Of a DNA stretch of 64,000 nt, positions 22,940 to 33,803 are shown piece after piece. Each line of letters begins with the position of its first letter. The stretch's first letter is position 1. The translations under genes were made by a program, and so were the position numbers. The notes beneath the pieces were generated by a model, which made no database searches, was not told where the DNA came from, and worked only from the letters and a program-made list of their open reading frames with translations. The DNA is from Colletotrichum lupini (Eukaryota; Ascomycota; Sordariomycetes; Glomerellales; Glomerellaceae). The DNA is taken from positions 7,688,001 through 7,752,000 of the forward strand of contig NC_064677.1 of the NCBI RefSeq assembly GCF_023278565.1. Direction: 5' to 3'.

Positions 22940-25900
22940 TCTGGGACGTGGATATTAAAAGAGAGCGCAAAGACGGAGACTGCGGATGTCGAGGTTGAAG
23001 GAAGGTTACGGCGGAGATAGAAAGGGCTTCAGGACGGAGGTCCTGAGCGGCCAAAGCTGATGGAAGGTTCTCAAGAGGCTTGGCGCGGCGCGTTGACCTT
23101 GTAATCGGGCCCAAGCAGCGCGATGTGAATGTTTCGGATAGTCGGCGATGGGACGGATCGCAAATGAAAGAGTAAGGTACAGTGTTGAAGTCGGTGATCG
23201 GGTTTTTCGTTGGATGTCGGGATTATCGGTGGTATGTGTCGGGCCTCCACAGTAGAGTTCGGCCTTTTCCAGAAGTTTGCGACCAAGCTCTCATTCTCTG
23301 GCGACAAGAGACATGAGGGAGTGCGAAAGTAGGTAGTATTAGTGTATTGGTGTCGCTGCTCGTCGTTTGGTAGAGAATCGTTGAGGAAAGGAAGCACGTG
23401 CAGGTATCAAGTTGATGGACAAGGTGTGGGAGGGGGAAAAGATGGAAGAAGGGAAAGGCAGAATACAGGTAAAGGTGATGGGTAGAAGGACCGAGAGTTC
23501 TCAGCCACAGAAGGGAAGGCACGATGATATGAGGTTGGTCCGAGTGGGTAGATTGATAAAGGAAAGAAAAATACGTAGTCGAGGCGAGCTAATCACGGCG
23601 CAAAAAAAATGGCGATGGCGGCGTACCAACTGGGCTGGGCTGCCCAGGCTGAGGTCGCCAGGGATGAGGGCGGCTCGCAGTGTGCCACTTCAGCGTGACA
23701 GCTCACTGTTTGGGAACAGCCCCAGATTCCGTCACCTCTGTTTTTACCGTTTCTGCCTGCTGCGTATACTTTTACTGCCTGTTCTTGCCCAGCTTTACGC
23801 AGTAAGATAAGGTCCAGACTCCCAGGCCACCTCAGACTGGACCGTATCAGTTACGCAGATGGTGCAGCGACGCAACCTTGACACCTTCCCCCCAGTGGGG
23901 ATGTGCAACACACTCAGCGACAAGCCGCAACCTGGCACACCGGCAGCCACCCACCCACTGCGTAGTGGAAGGCACTAAGGTGACGGACACCTCCCGCTAA
24001 GAAACACTTGGCGCCCAATCAGGAGCGCGGATGAGCCCACGATGACGCCGGGCTCCCAGCTTCAGCAGCAACAGCAGCAGGAGCAAGTCTCCATTCTGTG
24101 CCTCTGAGCAACTCATGCCGAAACTGAGCTGCCACCACCCTGTTGCTTCCTGCTGGGTCTTGCAACCCGCAAAACTCTGCATGCAAGGCACCCCGGCTAT
24201 TCTTGCTCCGTTTTAGCAGTACGCTTAATGTGGTAGGTTCCCATCTCCCTCCCTTCCATCTGTGCACTGCCATCTTCTACATACTTGTAGGTATGTATCA
24301 AGTTGTTCATCAACTTAACTTCTTCCATTTCTTACAGACCATGCGAGCCCACAAGAGATATTCGAGGGAGGCAGCCGCTGCGTTGTATGTCCTGGTGGCA
24401 AAAAGAACACCAAACGGGTCCAACAGGAAGCACATCATCAATATGCACCCAGAAGCAAGCGCCTCACAGAACAACCAACTGACCGACTGGCTCTTGGCAC
24501 AACAGGCGCAGTGTATTACACGGCGCCTTGGCAATGGCGTCGAATCGAAATCGAAATTGCCCTGACGTCGCCAGCTCCCGTTGACATGACGGACCCGACG
24601 TGGCCCCTCGCCTTTGGCCTTCTTCCTTACCGATAGCTGCTGCGACACCTCCGACTGCGACGCAAGCCGACTTTCAATCCATCCATTCACCACCGTTTCT
24701 CTCGCCCGTCCCTTGCTTAGCTCCAGGAGTCTATCCCCTGCCGTTGGCCGTTTCCGGTTTTCCGCCCCCCATCTTTCTTGATTCATCCGTTGTCTGATAA
24801 TGTTGCACATCGGCACACGACCTTGCATCGCCAGACATTCACGACATTTACGGCAGTACACCCACCGAGCACGGATACCTACCAACACGTTGTTTGAATG
24901 GTCCTCTATGAGTCTATACCTACTCCATACAGAGTATCCGTACACGGAGTACGGATACACCAGAGAGTATCCATTCGGCATGGGATGCCACACCTGACGA
25001 TCTTCCTCCGAGAGACACCCGCACCCGCACCCACAGAAACATCAGATCGCCTCCCGCGTTCCGCAGGTACGCATGCTGTACGTCAGGTTGCAGCGATTGA
25101 GAAGCACACGTTCGTTTCGGGAACTTCACCTCTGTTAGCCTCCCATTCAGCACACAGCGGAACCCACTCGTTCCCAACACACAAATATCTTGCCTGTTTC
25201 TTTCCCAGATATGGGATGTAAGAGAATACCTCCTCAGCCACACTGTTGCCGAGACACCATCAACGAACGCTTGCTTCGCCATCTCATCTCTGCGCTGATA
25301 GTTCCCGCACCCCGGGCTGTGCGGTCAAGATTTAGCCCCGATACCGCCGCCAAGCTGCCTCGGAGCCCAACTATTCAAGGGTCTTGCCAGCAACTTAAGC
25401 TTCGTGGCCGCGGTCCGCAGCGACTTCAGGGAGGGAACTTTCGGCTGCGTTTGCCCTCCTACTTCGCCCTTTTGCATGCACATCCGAAGTGAGGCTGTTG
25501 CATTCCCCATCACCCCGCCGTTTCTCCTCAACTTTGCCCATGATGGAAACGGTAGCTTTGAGCTTTACTAAACGTACGCACAGATGCTCCATCAAGGTAG
25601 ATGCCTTCTACTTCTCGACCACAGCTACCATATTCAGGCTACTGCTCTCAGTCCATTGTGCGGTGGTGTCAAACGTATGACGAGACAAGATATCTCGAGC
25701 CGGGAGATCAGACTTCCACCGCGCCAAGTTGGGTTCAATACAAACACAGAACATGAGGCTATGCAGAAACGACTTGGCTGCTACACTTTGGATGACTTTG
25801 TTATCAGATCGCCAAGACATGTTCCACATTGCCCGTTGCTTCCAACCATGCGCGGTATCTCGTCGGTATTTCGGCCAGCTTAAACGTTTGATGCTACCTA

Positions 25901-26599
25901 CAGTCTTCTCGATTCTTCTGTGATGGTCCTTTGAGTATCGAACATGCCTCTTGGCAGGTTCTGCGATCTCCCGTCGTCAAAGCCCTGCACTTGCAGGTAC
26001 TTAGGAAGGCGATCACTTGGTAGATAGATGTGCTGATGCCCTCACGTAGTTCCTTTTTCCTGTTTCCAGCTGTTGAGCTCAGGGCCCGTCTCAGCATCCT
26101 TTGAAGCAGGCAGACGAGTGTTTTGCAGCAATGAACCAGCTATTTCTCGGGCTTTCACTCATAACTTTCGTTCCTCGTGAGCGAGACCAGCAGCTTCAGG
26201 TTGACTGGTGACGTTCAAAGTCATTGTCCAAAATCATTGAGTATATCACGGATAACACCTAGACATATTGCCGTGGGACTCGCTCTTCCGAACGATGAAG
26301 AGAGCACTGGCAGCAGGCCGGTTGCTTTTGTTCTCCCGATCCAGTATGTCTCTATTTGCGCCGAGGGTTCACTAAAGATGTCGCATTTCACACAAAACCC
26401 TTATAACGGGCCCAAAAGACGTCCTGAGGCCCACGATAATGCGGTTGACCGGGCAGCCTTGAGAGTCCTCACCTTCTCGTCTCGTCGAGGACCATCGAAG
26501 AAACAAAACCTCTTCTCAAAATTCTTCACCTTGCTATACAAAATCAATCAAGACACCTACTATACACCACACCACAACAAAACTAACAGCAAGCCCAAT
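22940..26599. other. Intergenic stretch: divergent promoters and a palindromic motif
   Basis: The first several hundred bases form the leader of the minus-strand transporter: 23410-23470 is strongly purine-rich on the plus strand, meaning pyrimidine-rich in its transcript direction. The region near 26500-26599 is A/C-rich and resembles the leader of the small plus-strand gene starting at 26600. Between them, around 24935-24957, is a perfect inverted repeat (listed separately). Open frames such as 24310-24993 (-) show no domain. Confidence 0.5.
24935..24957. repeat. Perfect inverted repeat TATCCGTAC / GTACGGATA
   Basis: Nine-base arms separated by the spacer ACGGA. The 13-base string AGAGTATCCGTAC around its left arm recurs at 38709, and the 12-base GTACGGATACAC around its right arm recurs at 38299. 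Related copies are scattered in other intergenic stretches of the window. Confidence 0.85.
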
Positions 26600-26929
26600 A
26601 TGAAGAGCAACCAGACCTTCGATCAGAAGAAGAAGCAGAAACAGGAGAAGACTCTACAGATGGCCGATCCCAAGAACGAGGACAGCAAGTCTGCTGGCCC
26701 TGCGGGCAAAGTTGCCCGCTCTTCCACCGCACAGCAGCAGCAGCAGCAGCACGAGAAGCCTCGTCGCGTCATCAAGCCTCGCCCTCAGCACGCGAGCTCC
26801 CTCGAGACCGCGGACGATGATGAGTATGACGACTGCTGGGACCCCTATTACGAGGACTCGCCGGCCAAGGACGACAAAGTTGTCGAGGAGGACTTTGTCC
26901 TCATGAAGAAGCCCAACCCGTCTCGTTAA
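26600..26929 (+). CDS. Small acidic hypothetical protein with polyglutamine tract
   Basis: An ATG frame of 109 codons. The open frame continues upstream to a GTG at 26177 and contains an ATG at 26378. However, 26500-26599 reads like an A/C-rich fungal leader, so the ATG at 26600 (or the one at 26660, MADPKNED) is preferred. The N-terminus is Lys/Gln-rich, a short poly-Gln (from a CAG run near 26732) follows, then a basic patch KPRRVIKPRPQ. The C-terminus is the most structured-looking part: an acidic aromatic segment DDEYDDCWDPYYED and VVEEDFVLMKKP. An acidic run followed by F-x-x-M resembles an Atg8-interaction motif, but that is only a motif match. No domain, signal peptide or membrane segment is visible. 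A consensus intron at 27027-27083 lies 97 bases after the stop codon. Confidence 0.55.
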   Translation: MKSNQTFDQKKKQKQEKTLQMADPKNEDSKSAGPAGKVARSSTAQQQQQQHEKPRRVIKPRPQHASSLETADDDEYDDCWDPYYEDSPAKDDKVVEEDFVLMKKPNPSR

Positions 26930-27026
26930 GAATCCCATTCTGGACGGAAGGAAGGAAGGAAGGAAACGAAGATCGGGCACGAGCCAGATTCAGCTGCGGC
27001 AAGAGCTTCACCATTCCCACAAGGAG

Positions 27027-27083
27027 GTCAGTACTGCCCACTTGGCATCGTCGCGGCCTCGATATACTAACTTGAATATCTAG
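27027..27083 (+). other. Probable 3'-UTR intron of the small acidic gene
   Basis: Donor GTCAGT, branch-like CTAAC (in ATACTAACTTG) and acceptor TCTAG are spaced like the other introns in this window (57 bp). It begins 97 bases beyond the stop codon at 26929. Confidence 0.45.
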
Positions 27084-28128
27084 GTGATGAAAACCCTTGT
27101 GAGATTACGATGACTTCCTTCCTTTACATACATCTTCATGAAAATGATGGCTAGTGGCCAATTTCCATCAACCAGCGTCTCTTTCTTCTGTGTGATTTCT
27201 TCCCGTTCCTGAAGGCCAGCTCTAGATCTCCTGCTCTAGATCCCTGCCTTAGATCCCCGCCTTGGGCACCTGCTTTGCATCGCTTGCCCCTTTACGCAGG
27301 TAAACGTAAAGAATATTGACATGAAATAGGCAGTATGAGGCAGCCTTTCCAACAATCTCTGGATGCGGGCAAGTCTTAGGACATTCCTCTTAATTATCAT
27401 GACCACGCGATATCACTTCTCCAGTCTGGTGGCAGCGGTCCGACCAGTCATCTAGAATTCGATGCCGGCGGTTGAGAAGGTAGATGGGGAAGCTTCTCGT
27501 GATGAATATCGTAGACTGTATTTGGCTGGTATGCTGGAATCATAGACAACACAGTAGATGGTCAATACCAATCTCCGAATAAACGAAGACATCCATCTAA
27601 TTTTACTCCTCTCAGCCCGAGATCGTAATCGATTGCTCCTCGTAAGGTAGCCTTTGGATCTCTTCTTCAGGGCTTTTAGACGTACATCGATATGGCCAGA
27701 GGCCGAAATATATCGAGACCCGTAGAGCGCGAGAAATATGACGGGTGTGCGAATAGACCAGTAATGGGAATCTTCAATGTCGAGTGCGATGACTATTTCG
27801 GGTATTCAGCACCTTAATGAATAGCTCATCTACGCAGAAGGTAATTATTATCACCCAGTTATTCCCACATCACGAAAGATGGCTCATAGATTACAAGTGT
27901 ACTCAGTCCGGGGATTTGTGCACTGGGCTATTCGACATGAGGGAAACAACATCGGTTGCCGTAGTTGGTCCGGTTTGTTGTGAACACCATCTGCAATCCT
28001 CAAAATTATATCACTTAATTCACGATGCTTCAATACTCCCGGTTAATGATCTACAGACGGCATGACTAACCCATCGTCCAGGCTTCAATGCCGTCAGCAC
28101 TGAAAGTTCCCTCTCAATCCAAACCAAG

Positions 28129-28145
28129 AAAAAAAAAAAAAAAAA
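28129..28145. repeat. Poly-A homopolymer (17 bases)
   Basis: An uninterrupted run of 17 A in non-coding sequence. No retroelement reading frame or target-site duplication was noticed next to it. Confidence 0.85.
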
Positions 28146-30999
28146 CCAAAGTAATACCATGCTTGTGGTTGATGTTTCGATGTCTCATCTTGTGCTAGCT
28201 TGCGACCTTGACGTAATAGACATGCTATTCGGAGGATGAACAAGAAATACGTCTACAACTTGCATCACATCAATCGCCAGACTTTCGGCTACGTACCTCG
28301 AAAGATTTGATGAACAAGTGATATGCACAAAAATTAGATGCATGATATCAATCAGCATCACATCATGCGCCCGAGATGCGCAACATTACGGTCTTGTTCG
28401 ACGTCGAGATTATCGGAAGCTGTCAGCAGAGCCCAGGAGCTTACACACACTTGCACCAAAGGAGGTGATCGACGAGCGGCGTGGGGGAAAGAGGAGTCAC
28501 ACTGGACAAGACTGGACAGGACATCAAAGTGAAACAGATGACAGATGTGGAGAATCGAGGATAATCTCTACGGTGCTTGTGGTTGCTTTGTGGCACGACG
28601 GATGAGCAGAGTGCAGGTGGCGAAACCATGTGGCTGATGACGACAGAGGGTTCATCCTCTTCGCTCTGCTTTTCCCCGGTCCAGATATCGACAAAGTCAA
28701 CAACCTCAACAAGACGATTACAAATGTTCGTAGACTGAATCAAAAGACGCGGAATTGATAGGAGATACGGTCGGCAATTGCAACATCTCGGAGGCCGCTT
28801 GCCATTGAATTTACGCTTCTCCTTGACTCTGCAGGGCCTTCCCTGGCGAGCTGAACTACAGTTTACCATGGGATACTCTGTTTTGACAGCATTTGCCACT
28901 TTCGACGACCATCGGCGAGAGCTCCGGTCGACTGCGCGACAGGATTGGTCCGGTTTGCGCGGCATCCAGCGTTGGCTCTTCTGGGTGTGTCCTCTCAAGA
29001 GGCAGATCTTTTTGGAGGGTAACATTTTCTCTTGGGCATCAGGGCATCAAAACACTAAAAAATTAGAGGACCCTTGAATTCCTTTCGACTGCGTGGACCG
29101 TTAGACTTTGAAACTGCATATTTTCCCCGGGGGGCTGTGAGGCGATGATCGCGGGTAGGCCGTAGCGAGTGGCGGCTGTGGATGAGATTAGGAAACGTGC
29201 CCATAGTCTGGATTCTGTTTTCGTTCACCGTATTCTAGATTCCGTATTCCAGATCTCGCAGATCAGGTCATGGGATTTTGCTCGCTGGCATCTTGTGTTT
29301 CCGCGATCACGCCCGCCCTAGACGTGGTGGTTTCGAGATGCTCAGACGCTCCGACCGACGACGTCTTACCTAACAATTAAGGTACTTAGGCACCTTGGCT
29401 GTTGGACTGCAGCACGAAGACGTCAGCGAATCGCATAGACGCGGGCGAGGTTCCGGTCGAACTACGATTGGACGGAACGCAGAGAAGAATTTCGTACCTC
29501 GATGATGTCAGGCGGAGGTAATTGTCCGCTGTTATTGATAAGATAAGGCATCGAAGTACCTAGGTCCCTACCCAAAAAGCTGCCCTGTTCAATTCTTTGG
29601 GGAAAGCAAATGTACATAGTACGTATCGTACGCATATTCTGGACGACGGGAGAAAACGTCATCAGTCGATGGGAAATTGACCTAGTGGCTTGCCGTTTCT
29701 TCCATGAATTCCTAATACCAGTGCATAGCGATGATGCAAAACCCATTTCGACCTTCTCTTGATTTAGGAAAATCATCGGATGGCATTGTGTACAACCCTG
29801 TACTTTTCGAGGTCAGCAGCCTGCCCATTCCCGATCCGCGATGGGCAGACGTGCTTCAACGACGAAGAGTTGCGGTGGGGGTTGCACCTCACCAGGAGAC
29901 GCTGTACGGGCTAAGTAGCCAGTAGCGCGAGTGTAGTGAGCCTCCCACGGGAAATTACGCTCGTCCGTTCAAAACTTCAAGCCACAAGTTTTTCTCAGTC
30001 TGTCGTTGGCGTTGCTCTTTGCAACTCGTGGAACTCCCTCTTACTCCATCAACGTCATCACTCCTCAGTGACGACCCCATAGCAAATTGACGAATTGCGG
30101 GACGCCGGAAGAGGGGGCTAGGATCAGTGACCGGGGTATGGATGACACTGGCGCTGAGGGGCCCTCACTATCAAACTTGTCAAAGGGAAGCATTCTCCAA
30201 TCTCCATTCTCCAACAGAGACCTACCAAGCAGAGAACAGAGCCTACCTTAGTCCTGCCCTTTCGAAGGGCTTCTATCAAGACGGCTCGATCATTGGTCGA
30301 CGAGGTCGAGGATGCCATGCGCAAATTCAGATGGCCGCTGCTTCGGCACGGTACTTTGCGGTCTAAGAGACTAGCGTCAACGGGGGAATATGCAGCTTTC
30401 ATCTTAGACTGCCCGTCGTCGTCCTTCCTGGTGGGTGCTTCGACCGCATGACGGTGCCGCCTTCGCCAATCGTTTGCTTTGCCTTCAACAGGCAAGCCCT
30501 CCGCCGGGCGCCAGAAGTCATGGCCGATGCGTCCCTATGTAATGTGCTGTGTTTGTGGGGGCCGGATCGTGAAAGGTGTCGAGAAAGAAAAATGCAGCTG
30601 TTGTTGCGGTGTAAGACAGAAACGGTCTAGTCGTCCGTTGCTTGTATCTGGGTTTCGTCTGCTTGGTGGCTACTATCGCTTTGGTTGAGGTAGGGGTCTG
30701 TAGACCAGCTCGGTTCCGAGCTGCGAGTTACATCACTCTGGCCGTTGCATGTGCTATTTTCAGAAACATCGCGACGAAGTTAGCAGGTTTCCGCAAGATG
30801 AGATTAGCGCTATGATTCTCACTCTTGATGTACAGAAGCTAGCTCAGTCATTCCCGTCACTGGAGCGAGTATCCTTAGCAGATGGAGCATAATGCATGGA
30901 GCACATATGCAGGCGCGTCCACCGTCGAGAGGTGATGTGCGGAAAAACCTTGCTGATGGTCCCCTGCAATGCTCACTAAAGAGCCACAGAGCCTGCTTA

Positions 31000-31015
31000 G
31001 GGGGGGGGGGGGGGG
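31000..31015. repeat. Poly-G homopolymer (16 bases)
   Basis: A 16-base G run followed by TTCGA in non-coding sequence. It causes Pro- or Gly-rich artefacts in overlapping frames. Confidence 0.9.
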
Positions 31016-31360
31016 TTCGAATGACTCCATGGGCCTGGTCCCCTTGCGACAGCCGAGCCACACAAGTATCTCTGGGTGGCTGCTGGTTGTCGTTGTAGAC
31101 GCAGGGCATCTCGTTGTTTGGTGCAGTGTGAGATAGGTAGTCGAACTGTCGCAATGGTGAGATCTGACTGACGATGCGTGGGTAGCTCTTGGAAAACGAT
31201 TGGAGTAGACCGCTGTCACCGGATGCACGATGTCCTGGAAGAAGCCGAGAGGAAGTTGGATAGACTGGGCGGTGATGCAGGTGGCGGTGCTCTCCAAGGG
31301 ACAGTCGCTGCATATGCGGATGTGCATATCGTTCAGGGCTCAGGGAGTCAGGGCAGGGCG

Positions 31361-31380
31361 GATGGATGGATGGATGGATG
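31361..31380. repeat. (GATG)5 microsatellite
   Basis: Five perfect tetranucleotide units in non-coding sequence. Confidence 0.9.
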
Positions 31381-33039
31381 TTTTCCCTTCATGCTTGGGA
31401 CGCGGGAGAGTGCTGCGAGGCCTAGGTTGAGAGAGAACTTGTTGCTGCGCTGCTGTTCCATTGCGCTGCTATTGCACACCGGGAAGGCTTGATATGTGGT
31501 TTTTGTTTCTTTTTGCGGCGCATCTGCCCAAGCTGCCTTCCCTGACCTTGCCTGATGTCTGTAGTTGTGAAGCCAAGGCAGGGATCTCCTCCCTTTAGAC
31601 CCTCAGATTATTGAGTGCTATTGACTGACCAACATTGAAGTCTGGACTGCCGGGCAGCCGTCAGGTCCCACCGAAGAAGAACAGCATGGAACCGGAATGG
31701 TGCTACCTGACTTGATTGTGGATGACACGACGAGCCTCTCCTGCCTCTTTCTAGGTGAGTTTCGATTTTCGTACCGATGTACCTTGTTGAGCGGGCAATT
31801 GGAAGGTAAAGGCAGGAAGAAGACGTTCCGGCACATAGGGGTGTACCTACCTACCTGCCCGCTTTGCTATCATTAACTGGATGCGGCTGAGATACCTACC
31901 AAAAGTATGGGAATTGAGTGTCTCTGGGCATACGTACCGTCAATAATGCCCGGTGTGAGATTGCTATTGATGTAAGGTATCTTTACGGAGTAAGGTACGG
32001 AGTATGGACCGCGTTTTACGGAGACTGCATCCTGGATCTTCCATCTAGGTACCGTAATTAACAGAATAGAAGTCAACGTCAAGGTCAATCTCAACAGCCA
32101 CAACCTGGACGTTGGCGCCCAAAGTGCCCTTTTTGCCTTTTTTTGTCCCGTTCATCTTGACACATCCCACATATCTTTCGACTATTTCTGCCCTGCTGCA
32201 GCGTGCAACTCTATCTATCAACGACTAATAGATTTGTAGATTCTATATATGCTGTACTAGTTCGCCCCCCTCTTCCCATCTGAACTCGCCCATCACTTGG
32301 CCTCTTTCCGTGCACGCAGACGGATGCCCTACACACAAACACGCGCAGAGCAACAAGGCATTGACCTCTGGCATCCAACACCCACTACGGTTCGGTCTTT
32401 AGATTTTCACCAGAGATTGGTTGATTGGTGAGCCTCAAGTTTCCTCAATTTCCCGACCCCGTCCAATTCCAGTTCACTCTCTCCCATCAAGCGGTGCATT
32501 TATGCCCTTTGGGTTCTCTTCTCCTCCTTCCGCAATTCTGCTCGATGCTGCTCAGAAGCAGGCACCGGGGCAGAAGCAGAGGCAGACGTCGACCTTGCTG
32601 GATGGGTACAAGCGTATAGTGCATCCACAGTGGACGGAAGGTACAGGTACAAGAAAGATGGAGCAGATACCTTGCTGTCTGCTCCATCGTCTGCCCAGTT
32701 CTTGAGTCCTGGCAGGCACGTCCATGTACCTTACCTCAAGTCCGTAATCCCCCGCCTGGAATTTCTCACGAGTCACCCACCTCACTCACTGCTGAAGTGC
32801 TCTCTTCAGCCCGTGGAGGAGTGACTAAGGTTACTGCGTCGCGGATGGTCCCATGTACCCCTACTCGACGACAGATAGCCAAGGTACTCTGGGCTGCGCT
32901 GCATTTGTGACGTTTGCACTAAAATTGCTTTGCGACTTCGAACCCATTTTCCCTCGTCTAATTCATGCCCCGCCGCCAACCTCTTTTTGGGTCCTTGAAT
33001 AGAGCAAAAGCGACAGAGAAGGTCCAACGAGGACATCAT

Positions 33040-33330
33040 ATGTGTCGGTCTCTCTATCCGTACCTCGCTTTGCCTACCTTACCTTTCTTCTCGATACCTA
33101 TCCATCCTCCTCTCTTTATCATACCTCAGCCTCCCTCATCTATCTCCCTCCCCTTAAACGTCGCATCCACCCTCGCATATTCTCTTCTTTCCTCTCTCAT
33201 CACCCTCACTCACTCACTCACTCTCGTCTCGCCCCACCACTCTCCGTACCCTCCTCTCTCTGTCTCACTCTCTATTTCACCATCCGTCTCTCCTCTCCCT
33301 ACTCCTCTGCTCAGCATTGGACATTGGACT
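33040..33330 (+). promoter_or_regulatory. Pyrimidine-rich leader/promoter of the Pbs2 gene
   Basis: About 290 bases are almost entirely C and T with scattered A, on the sense strand and 470-760 bases before the Pbs2 ATG. Such tracts near transcription starts are common in filamentous fungi. It lies inside a 210-codon ATG frame (32965-33597) whose Ser/Pro/Leu-rich product is probably just translation of the tract. That frame is not in phase with Pbs2 and would act as an upstream ORF if the transcript starts early enough. Confidence 0.5.
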
Positions 33331-33803
33331 CACAAGCCAGTAAGTCATCAGACGACCGCTACAGCTCAACAAAATCGGACTGGCCGGCCTAGCCCGCTCG
33401 CGCATTCTCTGCCATTTTCCGACTTAGAGTTTGCCCTTGCCACCGCCCCGGTCGCAACCCCGACCCCGACTGCGCAGCAGGCCACACTACCAAAACCGCC
33501 GCGTCTAGACCCCGTGGCAGCATTTCGCTACAACCCTCGAGTTTTCGATCCTCTGCCATCGCTTACCTCTGAGCGATCGACCCTCCTGTCTCCCTAGCAC
33601 CCCGCGTGCGACCCGACTTGACGATAATTCGATATCTATCGCGTGCCCGACTTTTGTCCTCCCGCACCTTACCGTCCCGGTCCATCACCTGCACATGCTA
33701 TAGAGTCATCCGAGACACTGCCTGCAGTCGACTCACTCGCCCACCCTCTCCCATCGACCATCGATAGCATCAGGTCACCGCCAAGGTCAATTCACATCTC
33801 GCA

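Larger units (their letters stand above)
26930..33803. other. Long intergenic stretch before the Pbs2 gene
   Basis: It starts with the 3' UTR of the small acidic gene, including a (GGAA)n run near 26943-26964 and a probable intron. After that about 6 kb hold no supported gene. Visible landmarks are a 17-base A run (28129-28145), a 16-base G run (31000-31015), a GGAT repeat (31361-31380), TACCTACCTACC at 31844-31857 and a TACGGAGTA-type group near 31983-32025. The final 850 bases are the pyrimidine-rich leader of the Pbs2 gene. Confidence 0.5.

Noticed and set aside
26177..26599. N-terminal extension of the small acidic protein to a GTG at 26177 or ATG at 26378
   Set aside because: The first is not an ATG, and the segment before 26600 has the A/C-rich make-up of a fungal leader and no conserved-looking residues.
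28441..29025. 194-codon minus-strand frame
   Set aside because: It has an ATG but a Ser/Arg/Cys-rich chance-like composition, no domain, and overlaps frames on the other strand.
31011..31025. GGTTCGAAT after the poly-G run, resembling a tRNA T-loop
   Set aside because: It is created by the homopolymer edge; no cloverleaf can be drawn.
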